NCBI GenBank assembly: GCA_038380795.1 | Contig: CM076279.1 | Coordinates: 511,001-575,000, forward strand | Source: Pyrocephalus nanus | Lineage: Eukaryota > Chordata > Aves > Passeriformes > Tyrannidae | Length of the DNA stretch: 64,000 nucleotides | Reading direction: 5' to 3' | Shown here: piece after piece, positions 54,601 through 64,000 of the stretch | Layout: the number at the start of each line of letters is the position of its first letter | Numbering within the stretch: the stretch's first letter is position 1 | Program-made: the position numbers and the translations under genes | The notes under the pieces: model-generated | Told to the model about the DNA's origin: nothing | Seen by the model: the letters and a program-made list of their open reading frames with translations, nothing else | Database searches by the model: none

Positions 54601-57600
54601 ATCACAGCTATTGTGGGAAAAGCAGCTTTGCAAAGCTAAAATTAATGTCAGTGTTTTCAACATATATATATATGTAAAAAGCAGAAAAGGTTTCTGGTGG
54701 CTTTCAGGCTGGTCCTCCCCGAGCAGAGCAGCTGCCACAGCATGGCCAGAGCCGCGAGCCACCGTGCCAGGTCTCGGATCTGTGCGACGCGCGAGCAGGG
54801 GGAGAAACCCGGTTTGAATTGAACCCGCTGCTGTAACACACGACAACACTGCTCGGAATAGACTTGCTCCCTAAAAATATAACATGCTAAACTTGGCAGC
54901 AACCCTCCTGGAAAGGAATTTTCCAAGCAGGATTTGCAGAGGCTGTTTCCCAGCGGGCCGGGCACTGCTCAGCCAAGTCTCCTGCGCCACAGTGTGACCG
55001 TGGGCACCAGGGATGTTCCCAGCAAGCAGCAGCTCAGGGGTAGCATTGCAGGGGGGTTCAGCACACCTGGACATCACCCTGTGCTGGGGCCAGACCTGCA
55101 CATGCATCACTGCCAGGGTCAAGCACTGATTCCGAGCCTCAGGGCCTGGGCCTGTCCTGGGTCAGCGCTGAGCCCTCTCCTGCAGCCATCACTGCACACT
55201 CACAACAGCAGTTTTGAGTAGTGACCGACTCCTCTGCTCATGAAACAAAGACACCAAAGTGTCCCTCCACACCAGGTCCTCGCTGAGCAAGAGCCAAATG
55301 TCCTCGCCAAGCCCCACCAAAGGATGCAGCGTTCCTGCAGGCACAGGCTGCTCTGCCATGGGCACCACCCACCCTCCTACAGCCTCTGGCCCCCCAGCGG
55401 CACCACTCTTGGAGTATGGCAGTGCTGGGAGGAATTCCTGGACACAGCACTCAAGAATGCTGTGGACCATGGCTACTGTGGCCAGGCCAGGTCAGCCACA
55501 TGGGGGGAGCGGAGCAGAGTGAGCTGCTGGCACCCACAAGCACCTGCAAGCACCTGGATGAGCCATTGGCACTGGTACTGGGAGAACTGAAGTTTTCTTG
55601 AGAACTTAATTTCTTGGTCATTCCTTCAAACCCTGGCACTGTGGAAAACACTGGGGCTGGGAGCTGTGAAACACAGTTGGCATACTGAGGAACAAACCTA
55701 GCCCATGCCACGAACTCCTGGCACAGGAAGAGCATGTGTTCAAAGGGATGATGGCAGCTAGTGCACGCAGACCCTGGAGCCTCCCAGCTCCTGACACCCT
55801 GGCCAGCCCAGCAGACTCATTTCCCAGCCAGTGAATCAGTCACAATCACGGCATGTGCCCACCCCAGCTGCCCCACTACAAATCCGCACACCTGGATACG
55901 GAGCTGTAACCCAGGGGTTCAAAACCAAGCCCCCCACAGATCTCAGGACACAACCCACTCATGGAGAGTTGGTTGAACCCCTTGAGGTGTCCCTGCTACA
56001 CAGAGGTAAGCTGAGCCAGCTGACCAGGCCCAGCTCTGCAGTGAGCACGTGCCCACGTGCCCACGGCACTGCTCCCTCTGTGCTCCTCGGTGCAGGAGGC
56101 ACAGGTGGGCATGTCCAAAATCCAGAGAAAATTCAGGCCTAAAGCAGGTGCCAGGCAGGCCCATTGCTCACCTGGGCAGGACGAGGGGCCTGGTGGAGCA
56201 CATGCCCTGTGGCCCTGCCCCACATGAGAGCTGCCAGTGACGTCCCTCTGCCTGATGCCTTGTCATGACACGCACTGGGAGACACATCTGTCCCCAAGCA
56301 CCGGGTGCAGAACCTCTGCAGGGGACAAACCCCAGGAAGAGGATGGAGATTTCTGCCTCCATTGTGTTCAGCTGGGTGAAAATCCAACTCCAAATCTTGT
56401 AATAAAACCCTCCTCCTGGCTCACAAGTCTAGAGCTGCTGCCAAGGAGCAGAAGGCTTCTGGGAGAGCAGGGAGGAAGAGATGCAGAACACGATGGTCAA
56501 ATCAAACCAGGCAGGGCGATGGGGGAACCAGGAGACACCGGGTGTGCACATCTGGGAAAGCTGCTGCTTCCCAGGGATTCCCAGCTCTGCTTTGCCCAGC
56601 CCTGTGGGTACCAGGAGCCCTCATCTGCCCACCATGCTGCCGTCCCTGTCACCGTAAGCCGCAGGCAGCACAGCCAATCCATGCCAGAGTGCTCCGCAGG
56701 GCAAGAGAGCGGCACAGCTGAGCCCCTCGTGTGGCCAGGGACAAGGGGATCCCGGCTGGAGAGGGACATCTCCCACGCTGCAACAGAGGCTCCAGGCCCT
56801 GTTCTGGCTGCCATTCCAAATCACCCATGTGCTCCCTTCAGAGGGACAGAAACCACCCTCCAGGACGGGTGGGGGCTCGGGGATGGTTTCTTTTTGGTGT
56901 CAGAGGTGCAGCAGCCTCAGGGAATTTGAGGCAGCCCAGGGAGGCTGAGACTGAAATCCAGTGCAGCTCTGGCTCTCCCCAGGCTCTGCCCGCAGGAGGG
57001 TGCAATAAATCACACCCCCACCTCGGCAGCCCCCGCACGCCCCACGCTCGTGTAACCAGCACCAGCTTCACCAGCCCCATCGCCCCCGCACCAGAGAGAG
57101 CAACCACAGGCCTTGCCATCCCCACTACCAGCGGCCACGCTCCGGCTGCGACCCCGCTTGGACACCGGCCACGGACATCCCAAGGGACAAAACACTCCCC
57201 AGCCCTTCGCTCTGGAGGGGAGGGCTGGCACCAACGCCTGTCCTTGCACCGGGTGAGCCGTGCTGGCCACGCCGAGTGCGATGAGGATGCCATGAATTTT
57301 TAAACTCCTGAAAGCACAGATGGAATGGTTTGCCTGGCTGGGAGATGGGATTTCCTATGCAGCAAAGAGGCATTTGAAGAAGACGCTGCCTCTCCCAAAC
57401 TGCGCTTCCCCCGGGATGATGAGCCCGGAAACCCAGGGCGCTGGGTCCAGTGCAGGGATCAGGGATCACCCGTGGGACAGGCTGAAAATCCTGGCCGGGG
57501 TGAAGGACCAAACTGATGGCCCAGCACCCTCCGTCCAGGCCACCCAAACTTGGGACTCGGCCGGCGCTGTGTCCCCCCAGTCCCTCTGCAGCACCGTCCT

Positions 57601-58160
57601 GTGACAGCGACACAAACTCGGCCTGGCTGCAGGCACGCGCCATGTGACAGCACACACACACACACGTATGTGCACACGCGTGTGCTTGCACAAGCTCATC
57701 ACCTTCCCTTCTCCTGGAGGCTGCCCAGGCCGCGCGGGAGCCTCGCTCCTTTATCCGAGCATCCATCATCGCCAAGCGGCAGCAGCACCGAGCCGGGGAA
57801 GCGCTGGACTGGCGCCGGCGGCTCTGCCTGCTGCACTGCCTGCGCTTCAGCCACGCTCCAGCCCCGGCCACGCTCCCGCCACCTCGGCACGGAAACCGGA
57901 GAAACCCCCCAAAGCCGCAGCCGAGGACCCGGCGCTGCGGGGCTGCAGTGGATGGGCTGGGAGGAAACTGTCAAGCTCCGACCCTCCGCCGAGAGGGAAC
58001 CGGCCAGAAACACGTGTGAACCGGAAAGCAAGAAAATCCCCTGGAGAGGGTTGCTTACCTGTTGGAGGTAGAGGAAGGCTGGAGGACAGGGGAGAGAGTG
58101 AGGAAGCATGCCTGAGTTGGAGACAAGGAGGCAGCCCGAGTTAGCCATGGAGCACAGCAT
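39572..58160 (-). CDS. RBFOX3: RNA binding protein fox-1 homolog 3 (NeuN)
   Basis: Neuronal nuclear splicing factor that binds UGCAUG. Coding exons in transcript order: 58160-58059, 45653-45399, 44918-44781, 44378-44325, 43835-43743, 42826-42766, 42571-42518, 42211-42079, 41522-41483, 40909-40848, 40557-40479, 39616-39572; 1116 nt, 371 aa, phases consistent. The 54-, 93-, 61-, 54-, 133- and 40-nt exon lengths are the classic RBFOX set. The RRM covers about residues 143-222: RNP2 LHVSNIPF and RNP1 GFGFVTF, with [13 protein letters not shown]. The [22 protein letters not shown] start (45620) matches RBFOX3, not RBFOX1 or 2, and synteny agrees. The C terminus has [19 protein letters not shown] and the Ala/Tyr-rich tail, ending [14 protein letters not shown] second start, at 45620 within exon 2, would give the common shorter protein. 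Confidence 0.95.
39623..40061 (-). repeat. Inverted repeat spanning the last RBFOX3 intron's 3' end
   Basis: CATCAAAGATGAAAAA at 39623-39638 and its exact reverse complement TTTTTCATCTTTGATG at 40046-40061 are 407 bp apart. Similarity continues: ACTAGCCTGCAA beside the left arm versus CTGTCAGAGCTAGCC beside the right, so CTAGC is also paired. In the transcript the arms could pair and put the branch/polypyrimidine region of the last acceptor into a stem. Confidence 0.75.
39688..39727. repeat. Poly(T) tract
   Basis: A run of about 35 nt almost entirely T (with a few C) inside the loop of the inverted repeat; poly(A) on the RBFOX3 transcript. Confidence 0.9.
42342..42386. repeat. (GGGAT)n pentanucleotide microsatellite
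   Basis: About eight perfect GGGAT units in the RBFOX3 intron between the 54-nt and 133-nt exons. Confidence 0.92.
43743..43835 (-). CDS. RBFOX3: RBFOX3 93-nt RRM cassette exon
   Basis: Encodes RNP1 (GFGFVTF) through EGRKIE. In mammalian RBFOX genes skipping of the corresponding 93-nt exon gives an RRM-defective isoform, under autoregulation. Here it has AG/GTGCTC at the 5' splice site, a weaker donor than its neighbours, and a long (CT)n tract on the transcript strand just upstream (plus-strand (GA)n, 43857-43912). Confidence 0.9.
43857..43912. repeat. (GA)n-rich tract upstream of RBFOX3 93-nt exon
   Basis: GA-dominated on the plus strand, so CU-rich on the transcript. It lies 22-77 nt upstream of the 93-nt exon acceptor and is an expected site for polypyrimidine-binding proteins (inference). 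Confidence 0.8.
46120..46215. promoter_or_regulatory. AT-rich island, candidate conserved non-coding element
   Basis: About 95 bp of AT-rich sequence with CAATTAACTGCTTAATATTTGA, homeodomain-like cores. Low confidence without alignment. Confidence 0.3.
47430..47695. repeat. Minisatellite, 20-bp unit, about 13 copies
   Basis: AGCRCCTCTCACCTGCCCCC repeats with an exact 20-bp period. Copies differ at one or two positions (AGCGCC/AGCACC/AGAGCC, CCCCC/CTCC), in an alternating pattern that suggests higher-order 60-bp duplication. Confidence 0.95.
48110..48290. promoter_or_regulatory. AT-rich island, candidate conserved non-coding element
   Basis: Balanced-composition block in a GC-rich intron with AATAAAAGAAATGCTGATCA and TTAATGGTCC. 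Regulatory status is inferred from composition only. Confidence 0.3.
48550..48800. promoter_or_regulatory. AT-rich island with TAATTA cores
   Basis: Contains TAGCTGATTAAATG, CATTAACGAG and CTTTAATTAATGAAG, i.e. several homeodomain/LIM-type cores in 60 bp, then a pyrimidine-rich stretch. Confidence 0.35.
49145..49320. repeat. Degenerate 21-bp tandem repeat
   Basis: Units like CATGGCATGGTACTGCCTGAT repeat with a 21-bp period, about eight diverged copies. Because 21 is divisible by 3 it produces a spurious 7-residue peptide repeat. Confidence 0.85.
49577..49626. repeat. (GCAGGGCAGG)n 10-bp tandem repeat
   Basis: About five perfect copies. Confidence 0.9.
50030..50180. promoter_or_regulatory. 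AT-rich island, candidate conserved non-coding element
   Basis: Contains CATGCTAATGACTGTCAACATG (octamer/homeodomain-like) and a GAAAATTACTCCCTG block. Composition contrasts with flanks. Confidence 0.3.
50935..51050. promoter_or_regulatory. AT-rich island with POU-like motifs
   Basis: Includes CATGAAATATTCATGAAG, an ATATTCAT/POU-type palindrome, and TATTATGAAATGATAATG. Confidence 0.35.
52035..52260. promoter_or_regulatory. AT-rich island, strongest CNE candidate in RBFOX3 intron
   Basis: 225 bp, AT-rich, with CTCTAATTACATATTC, GGTAATTCAATTGG, GTTAAATTAGTTAAATGG and GACTAATCAGAC. Dense homeodomain cores, and no low-complexity repeat that would explain the composition. Confidence 0.4.
52725..52960. 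promoter_or_regulatory. AT-rich island with TAATTA cluster
   Basis: Contains CGTAATTAGCC, GTTAATTAGTCTAATTACC and CTAATTAAGAG: at least four TAATTA/TTAATTA cores within 150 bp. Confidence 0.4.
54430..54960. promoter_or_regulatory. Long AT-rich island, candidate conserved non-coding block
   Basis: About 500 bp including TCCTAATTAGCC, CTAAATCTAATTTAATC and a CATATATATATATG palindrome at about 54660-54673. Confidence 0.35.
57655..57690. repeat. (CA)n microsatellite, imperfect
   Basis: A short (CA)n run followed by alternating purine-pyrimidine sequence (CGTATGTGCACACGCGTGTG), potentially Z-DNA-forming. Confidence 0.8.
58059..58160 (-). CDS. RBFOX3: RBFOX3 upstream exon with alternative N terminus
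   Basis: A 34-codon exon beginning [16 protein letters not shown] and ending FLYLQQ before GTAAGC. It is in phase with the exon at 45653 that starts [18 protein letters not shown]. The ATG at 58160 is the first after an in-frame TAG at 58215-58217, which supports it as the start. The segment is hydrophobic and Cys-containing. I do not recall it from the most familiar RBFOX isoforms, so coding use is inferred from the open frame, donor and phase. Confidence 0.65.
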
Positions 58161-58620
58161 GTGTCGACAGGTAGCCGTGGAGCTGCTCGCGGGTCCGTCC
58201 TCTTCCGCACACTGCTATCCACCGCTATCCTCGTCTTCCCGGCTGGCCCCTCGGGCTCTCCCCTCCTCGCCGTCCCTCCCGACCCCTCGGCGCTAGTTAG
58301 GAGGGTTCATCTGTGGCAGGCCGGCCGCGCCGCCGCCGGAGCAGCGCTCGGCTCTTCACTTCGGGGCCATTAGACACTGGCACTGAGCGCACGGTCTGCA
58401 AAGGGTGTGCGTGAGCCAGAGCGGAGCGGGAGAGAAAGGAAGGGGAGGAGGAAGGAGAGAGGGCTTGGGAGTGAAATAAAAGGGGTGGGAGTTGGAGGAG
58501 GAGGGGGAGTCCCCTGTGCATTCAGACATCAAACAGAGCTCTGTATAAAATGAAGAGAATCCGTAATGACATGAGAACAGCTGATCCCGCACTTAACCCC
58601 TCCACCGCCGCCGCTCGCAG
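58161..58620 (-). promoter_or_regulatory. RBFOX3: RBFOX3 5' UTR and candidate promoter
   Basis: Upstream of the ATG at 58160 the transcript strand has a long CT-rich leader (plus-strand GGAGGAGGAAGGAGAGAG near 58450) and then a non-GC-rich block at about 58525-58600. That block contains a minus-strand TTTTATAC, which on the plus strand reads TATAAAA at 58544-58550. A start site between 58350 and 58530 would be plausible. An upstream non-coding exon is equally possible. Confidence 0.35.
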
Positions 58621-61084
58621 ATGGCTTCCCTGCCGTCCTCGCTGCCCCGGCCACACGCTGGGGAAGCAGCCGGGCAGGATGGGGCCGAGTGGGCAGAGCT
58701 GTCTCCCTTCCCAGCGCTGGCTCCCAGGGGAAGAAGGGTCTCACTGGGAGTTTCAGTGGTGCAAGGCGGGAAGTCGAGCCGAGCAGCCGGCACTGGCGGG
58801 GCTGCCGCGGGGCTCCCCATGCACACACCGCCGGACACGTGCACCCACGCCACGCTCGTGGTGGGAGACGCCACAGCAGGGTGGCTGTGCTGGGGGGACA
58901 CGGGAGCCATGCAGCAGCCCCAGCTCTGCCTTCCCGGGAGCCACCGACCCGCTCCGCCTGCAGCCCCGCATGGCCCCGCAGCCGCTGCTGCACCGCCACG
59001 GGCCTGCGCCACCGCGGCCAGGGCCGCCAGCCCACGGCATTCCCTACGGAGCAGCCACGGCCACGGCTTCACCGCTGCCTGCCTGCCTGCTGCCACAGCT
59101 GCTGGACCCTGCCAAAGCATGGGAGCCCCAGGCAGGGCCCTGGGATCCCCCTGCCAGCCTCTAGTCCCCCAGGCGGGCAGGGCTGAGGGGACCCCTGCAC
59201 CCTGGGGTGACACGAGGGTGACACGAGGGGCCATGCCAGCTGGCGCTGGCTTCCCTTCGTTCCCTGGAGCGATGGGGACCTTCTGCCCTAAGAACCACTG
59301 GCCGGCTGGGGGTCAGCCCCAGCAGAGCTCAGGAGGCATTCTGGTGTTTCTGAGGGGCCTGCGGTGCTGCCAGCAGCCCTGACGCATCCACACCACACAC
59401 ACCGCTGTCACAGCTGCCATGGCAATAGCCTACGTGCCAGTGCCTGTGAGGGACCGCCGGCATGGGCACACTCATGTGCTCGTTCGGGTCCCCGTCCCAC
59501 CTTATGCCTCCACCCCTCCACAGCCCCACAGCAGCCCGGGCCCCCTCTGGTGCCACAGAGCTCAGCACTGGCATAGAGGTCCCTTCCCAGCACCCCGCAC
59601 CCTGGCACTGCACCATTCCTGGCTCTGGAGCTGTGGCCAAGGCCAACAGGATGGTGTTCTGCTGGGGTATGTGGGAAACAAAACCCGGGCTCAACTCAGT
59701 TTCCATCTTGGCCAAATATGATGCACAAAGGCAGGGCTGTGCCAGCAGCTGCTGATGCTCTGTCTCCGCCGGAGCCTCCAGCACACGACCAGCCCTTTTT
59801 GGAGCTGGGATTTTCCACAGTATCCCCAGGCAGAGCGACATGCTGCAGTGTCCTGGTACACTCACAGCGGTTCCCGTTTCTACTGCAGACACTCAGAGCA
59901 GCAGCACATGGCATGGCCGGCCCAGAGCCTCGGGAAAAACCTGCTCTGGAAGAGCTGCCCTGAGGAAGCAGAGTCTGGGGCCTGGGGAGTGCCAGACACT
60001 CCTATGGGGTTCTGAGACTGAGGGGACCCTGCTCTATAGGGACCAAAAGGTGCCAAATTGGGTAGGGGATGCCAGGCTGGGGGAGGGTTTGGCAACACCA
60101 TCACCCCCCAGAACCAAGCACTGAAGGGGTCCAGCAGTGACATCCGCTCCACTGCCAACAGCATCCCTGGGCACTGCTCCCTGCGAGGAGCACGGCTGTC
60201 CCACCACGACCGCCTGCCATCCAGGTCCAGGGACAATGATGGATGCAGTGGCCCCTCTGGCACACCACAGTGCTTGGACCCTGCGCTCCCGCTCACCCCC
60301 AGCTCCCCTTCCTCGGAAGCCCCACGGCCCCGGTGCCACACTCTCTGCATGCTCCAGCACCCGGGGCAGGATGGGGACAGCTCTCTAAACACAGGCGGGT
60401 CCTCCCACAGTCCCTCAAGCAGCTGAGGGGAGAGTGGCCCCCCGAGGCACCTGCATGCACCCAAGTACCACACAGACCCTGGTGCAGGGTGAAGGGCACC
60501 CCCAGCAAGCTGATGGGCTGGTCTGGCTCCACTGCAGCCCCCAGAGGTGGCAAGGGCAGGGCCCTGGCCAGTGAGCCAGCCTGGCAGTGCCTAACCAAAC
60601 AAACCACGTGAGGCAGAAGCCGGCTCCAGGATGAGGTAATCTGCCCATCCTCCCCCGTGCCGGAGCCTGGCTCCGGCCAGGGTGACTCAAAGGCATTCCT
60701 GGCCCGTGACAGCACCACAAGTGCTGGCACTGCCCTGCGCCAGCAGCAAAATGGGCCCAGCTTTGGGAACTGAGCAGTGTTGGACGTTGGGACTCTCCTC
60801 TCTCCCTCCTCCACCTCACCAACACCTGCCTGGCTGCAGAGATGCCCCAGAGCAGCAGGGAGCCCTAGGGAACTCCAGCATGGCACGGCAACACCAACCC
60901 TGTGGCTCCAGAGGGGAACATGTTTCCAGCCACCAGCAGCTGGTTTCCCCCACCCTGCTGCTCCCAGTGACACTGTGCCACAGCCCCAGCTGACAGCACC
61001 AGCAGTGGCACCAGCCGCGAGGAGCCCTGGCCAGGGCTGCCCAGCCTGGCGGAGCCACAGCTCTGGAGGAGACCCTCTGAAACT

Positions 61085-61290
61085 GAAGCCTCCTGGAATG
61101 AAAGTTTATTTATCTGTTTAATTAAGATGTGTTCACCAGGCGCACAGACCCCGTTCCATCTGTCTCACTTACAGCCGCGTCCCAGTAAAATTAAATCTAA
61201 TAAATATCAGCAGAGGGAAAGCAAAGGGCATGTGTGAGATATACGATCAAAGGCAGAAGTTGCACAGGGCTGCAGTTCTCAGCACATCTC
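61085..61290. promoter_or_regulatory. AT-rich island, candidate conserved non-coding element
   Basis: Contains TTATCTGTTTAATTAAG and AAAATTAAATCTAATAAATA in GC-rich surroundings. Confidence 0.35.
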
Positions 61291-63124
61291 TCTCTGCCCT
61301 TCGGGGCTGGGCTGGCACTGTGCTCCCCCGCGCAGGATGGGGCTGCCTTTCTTTCAAATCAGCACAATTCCCAGTTTTTTATTTATTTTAAATGAACCCT
61401 TGAGGGCTCCTTGGTTTTGTTTTCTGGAAGAGGGAGAACAACATGGCACTGGGACAGGAGTGGTCTTGGCCACTGTTCTGGTGCTGGAGCCAAGGGGCAG
61501 AGCCTGCAGTGGGACGGCTGATGGGCACACACCCCCCAAACCCCCACAGAGGGAACCCGCTGGGGACAGTGCGGCACATCCAGCTGCTCCAGGTATCCAG
61601 GATGTACCAGCAGCCAGTGTGGTGCTGGCAGCTCCTGGGGAAATGCCAGAACAGCTCAGCTCCCCTCTGAGGCACACTCCACCATTTGGAAACTTTATCT
61701 GCCAGGAAGGAGGCCCCAGGGTCTGCCCGGAGCCCCAGACCCCTCAGGGCCCCCGAGCGTGTGGTGCTGCAGGCTGGTGGCATGGCATGGCTGCGGCACA
61801 TCCAGGTGCCAAGGGTCCTGCACACTCTGCACTAAACCCTGAGAACACCTCAGAGCTGCTGCCCTCCCAGGTCTGCTCCAACCCTACATCCAGATCCCGA
61901 CCCACGGCATGCAATGGGAAATCCAGCCTCTGGTACTGTGCTCCTCACCAGGACCCACCCCTCATCCTCTCCCAGAGAGGGATGAAGCAGCACCCACGGA
62001 CCTGCCGTGAGGGCACAGCCAGGGTGGGCTGGGTGCCGCGTGGGCTCCCAGTGTCTATGGTTTAACAGGACCCCCATGGCCCCTGCAGCATGCTGCCATG
62101 GGGCAAAGCTGGATGCTGGTGCTTGGGAGAGCTGCCAAAGGAGGGCTGCAGGTCAGGTGAGGTGCAGCCACTGCCACGAGGGCTGGTGAAGTCAGACCTG
62201 TGAGGTCAGACCGCGGAGTTGGACACTCCAGCCTCCCCGGGGTCATCCCGTGAGTGCAGTGCTGGTGGCCTGGCAGCACCCAGGGAACGTGGCACCCACC
62301 TAATCCTCTTCTCTCACCCGCTCCAGAATGCCTCCAAGCCATGGCATTCATTAATTAAAAGCTCATTAGTAGTTAGTCATAGACATAAAGCGATTAGATG
62401 AAGGTGCTGATGGATCTCAGCTGCGGTGCTGCGATGGGAGGGTCCCACGTCCCCAGTGCCTTGGCTCCCCCTGCATGACCCTTCCAGAAGCCCTTTCACT
62501 TGACAAAATACTTACATCAAATGGCAATTAGGCTCCCTGAATTTGATGAGAATTAACATGCAGCAGCAGCAGCACCGTGGCAGAGCAGCTGCTGCCCAGC
62601 ACCTTGAGCTCGTGGGCCGGGTGGGCAGTGTGGGGGGCCATGGCAGAGGAAACGGCTGCACCATGTGTGTCACAGGGTCGCCAGGGCCACCACCAGGGCC
62701 AGAGCCACCACCAGGGCCACCACCACTGCCAAGCCCAGCATGGATGAAGGAGGAGGCAGGAATGATAGAGGGTGACGCAGGAATGATGGAAGGTGATGCA
62801 AAGGAACAAGCAACTACAGACCCAGGGACCCATAATGCCACATCCCAGAGTTCCTCTCTTTTCTGAGAGCAGCTCTGTTGCCTGATAAAGAGTTCCCAAG
62901 AAAATGCACCCTTAAGATGTGCACCAGCCTCTCAGGCTGCTGGGTGGCTTTGGCAGCAGGCCTTGGGGTGTCAGGACAGGGGACAGGACAGGGGTGTCCG
63001 AGCAACCCCAAGCAAGGGTGCACATGGCATGCCAGTGTGGGCACAGGCACTGGGCTGGGACCCACTGGAGCAGCAGACAGGTGAGCTGGGCAGGGAGGAG
63101 CACCAGGATGGAGTTGCTCCAGGA

Positions 63125-63320
63125 GCAAACACTCCATCTTCATTATGAGGCTTTTTAAATGTACAGATAGGATATAAGTGTTAAACAGGCACCGGGACCC
63201 CAGGGCAAACTTTAAAAATCATATTTACAGACTCCTCCTTCCCCTCACCCCACATGCTCTTTTTATTTCCCTGCAATTACTGCTCATTTGAAGACATTTT
63301 GCTTTGGCATCTCAGCCTGT
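63125..63320. promoter_or_regulatory. AT-rich island, candidate conserved non-coding element
   Basis: Contains GCTTTTTAAATGTACAG, TTTAAAAATCATATTTACAG and GCAATTACTGCTCATTTG. Confidence 0.35.
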
Positions 63321-64000
63321 TGCGATGTCAATGACTGAGCCACCCACTGCCACCTGCCACCACAGCACTCCTGCCATGAGGGGACACCGGACCCACGCCA
63401 CGACAGAGAGACGCTCGTGATGCCATGAATGACGCTCCCTGCTCCACCAGGAGCACAGTCCCTTCCCAGCCTCCCCCAGCAGCGCTGGGGATGCCACCAC
63501 GCAGAGCCCAGCCAGGACAGGGAATAAGGACCCTTAAGCACCACTGCCCCACAGCCAGCACGGTGTGGGGAGCTGTGCCTGGAGCTCCCACGGGCACTGG
63601 CACCCCACGCTGCCCGGCTGAGCCACGCGATGCCAACGGAGCCTCAAGCGGAAGCCTCGGCTCACTCTTGCAGCTGTGGAGAGTCCTGGGCAGAATTAGT
63701 GCCAAAGCAGGAGGCTCTGCCAGCCCTGATGAGCTCCGGAGCGGCGGCAGCACCGACATCCCTCATGACAAAGCACCTTACGCCTGGAAGCTGCTTCCCC
63801 GAGAAACAATGAATTTACATTATCCTCCTCCCCATAAGCTCTTTTCCTCACATCTCCCCTATCCTGGCTCTGCTCACTGTTCCCTTTTCCCAAATCCAGG
63901 GGAGCACAACTCCCCAGAATGTGTAATCTCCACCAGACTGCTGCAGCCCCCAGCCCCTGCCATCTCTGGGGGAGTGGGAGCGGGTGGAAGGGGCTGGCAG

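Larger units (their letters stand above)
45654..58058 (-). other. RBFOX3: RBFOX3 long 5' intron
   Basis: 12.4 kb between the upstream exon and the exon carrying MAQPYPP. No coding exon is recognised. It contains several tandem repeats and a set of AT-rich islands, listed separately, that stand out against a GC-rich background. Confidence 0.7.
58621..64000. other. Region upstream of the first RBFOX3 coding exon
   Basis: No coding sequence recognised on either strand. In mammals RBFOX3 has non-coding 5' exons spread over hundreds of kb, so this may be intron of a longer transcript. AT-rich islands at about 61085-61290, 62330-62400, 62495-62560 and 63125-63320 resemble those in the downstream intron. 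Confidence 0.5.

Noticed and set aside
58544..58550. Perfect TATAAAA on the plus strand as promoter of a divergent gene
   Set aside because: No plus-strand coding exon or transcript evidence follows. It is noted only as part of the RBFOX3 upstream block.
1..64000. tRNA, rRNA or known microRNA genes
   Set aside because: No A/B box cloverleaf or rRNA-like sequence was noticed; hairpins were not scored systematically, so small RNAs cannot be excluded.

Overview
This is vertebrate nuclear DNA, most likely from a bird and probably a passerine. The window is very GC-rich. Genes that are large in mammals are compact here: TIMP2 takes about 8 kb and ENGASE about 4.6 kb. One degraded LTR resembles a family common in songbird genomes. 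The gene order USP36 - TIMP2 - CANT1 - C1QTNF1 - ENGASE - RBFOX3 matches human 17q25.3, so I read the segment as an avian microchromosome orthologous to that region. LGALS3BP and CEP295NL, which lie in this block in human, were not found.

Layout: 1-9181 is USP36 on the minus strand (17 exons; the last coding exon is outside the window), with a CpG-island promoter to about 10.2 kb. 10320-18722 is TIMP2 on the minus strand (5 coding exons, complete). 19.3-19.9 kb holds the LTR remnant. 22104-23967 is the coding part of CANT1 (minus, 3 coding exons), with a CpG-island promoter near 25.6 kb. 29193-30466 is C1QTNF1 (plus, 3 coding exons). 32366-36958 is ENGASE (plus, 14 exons), convergent with RBFOX3. 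39572-58160 is RBFOX3 (minus, 12 coding exons), with a 3' UTR reaching about 37.6 kb. From 58.6 kb to the end I see no coding sequence, only GC-rich DNA with a few AT-rich islands that look like conserved non-coding elements.

Nearly all exon boundaries were placed by hand from GT/AG sites, reading-frame phase and recalled family sequences. Phases are mutually consistent within each gene; the one uncertain junction is USP36 exon 12-13.

The genes do not form a pathway. They are neighbours by conserved synteny: a nucleolar deubiquitinase, a metalloprotease inhibitor, a Golgi nucleotidase, a secreted C1q/TNF protein, a cytosolic deglycosylating enzyme and a neuronal splicing factor. No undescribed gene system was found. 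The most notable non-coding signals are an inverted repeat bracketing the last RBFOX3 3' splice site, a triple AP-1 cluster in TIMP2 intron 1, ZNF143-like elements at the presumed CANT1 promoter, an ENGASE poly(A) signal overlapping its stop codon, and a cluster of AT-rich islands in the RBFOX3 5' intron.
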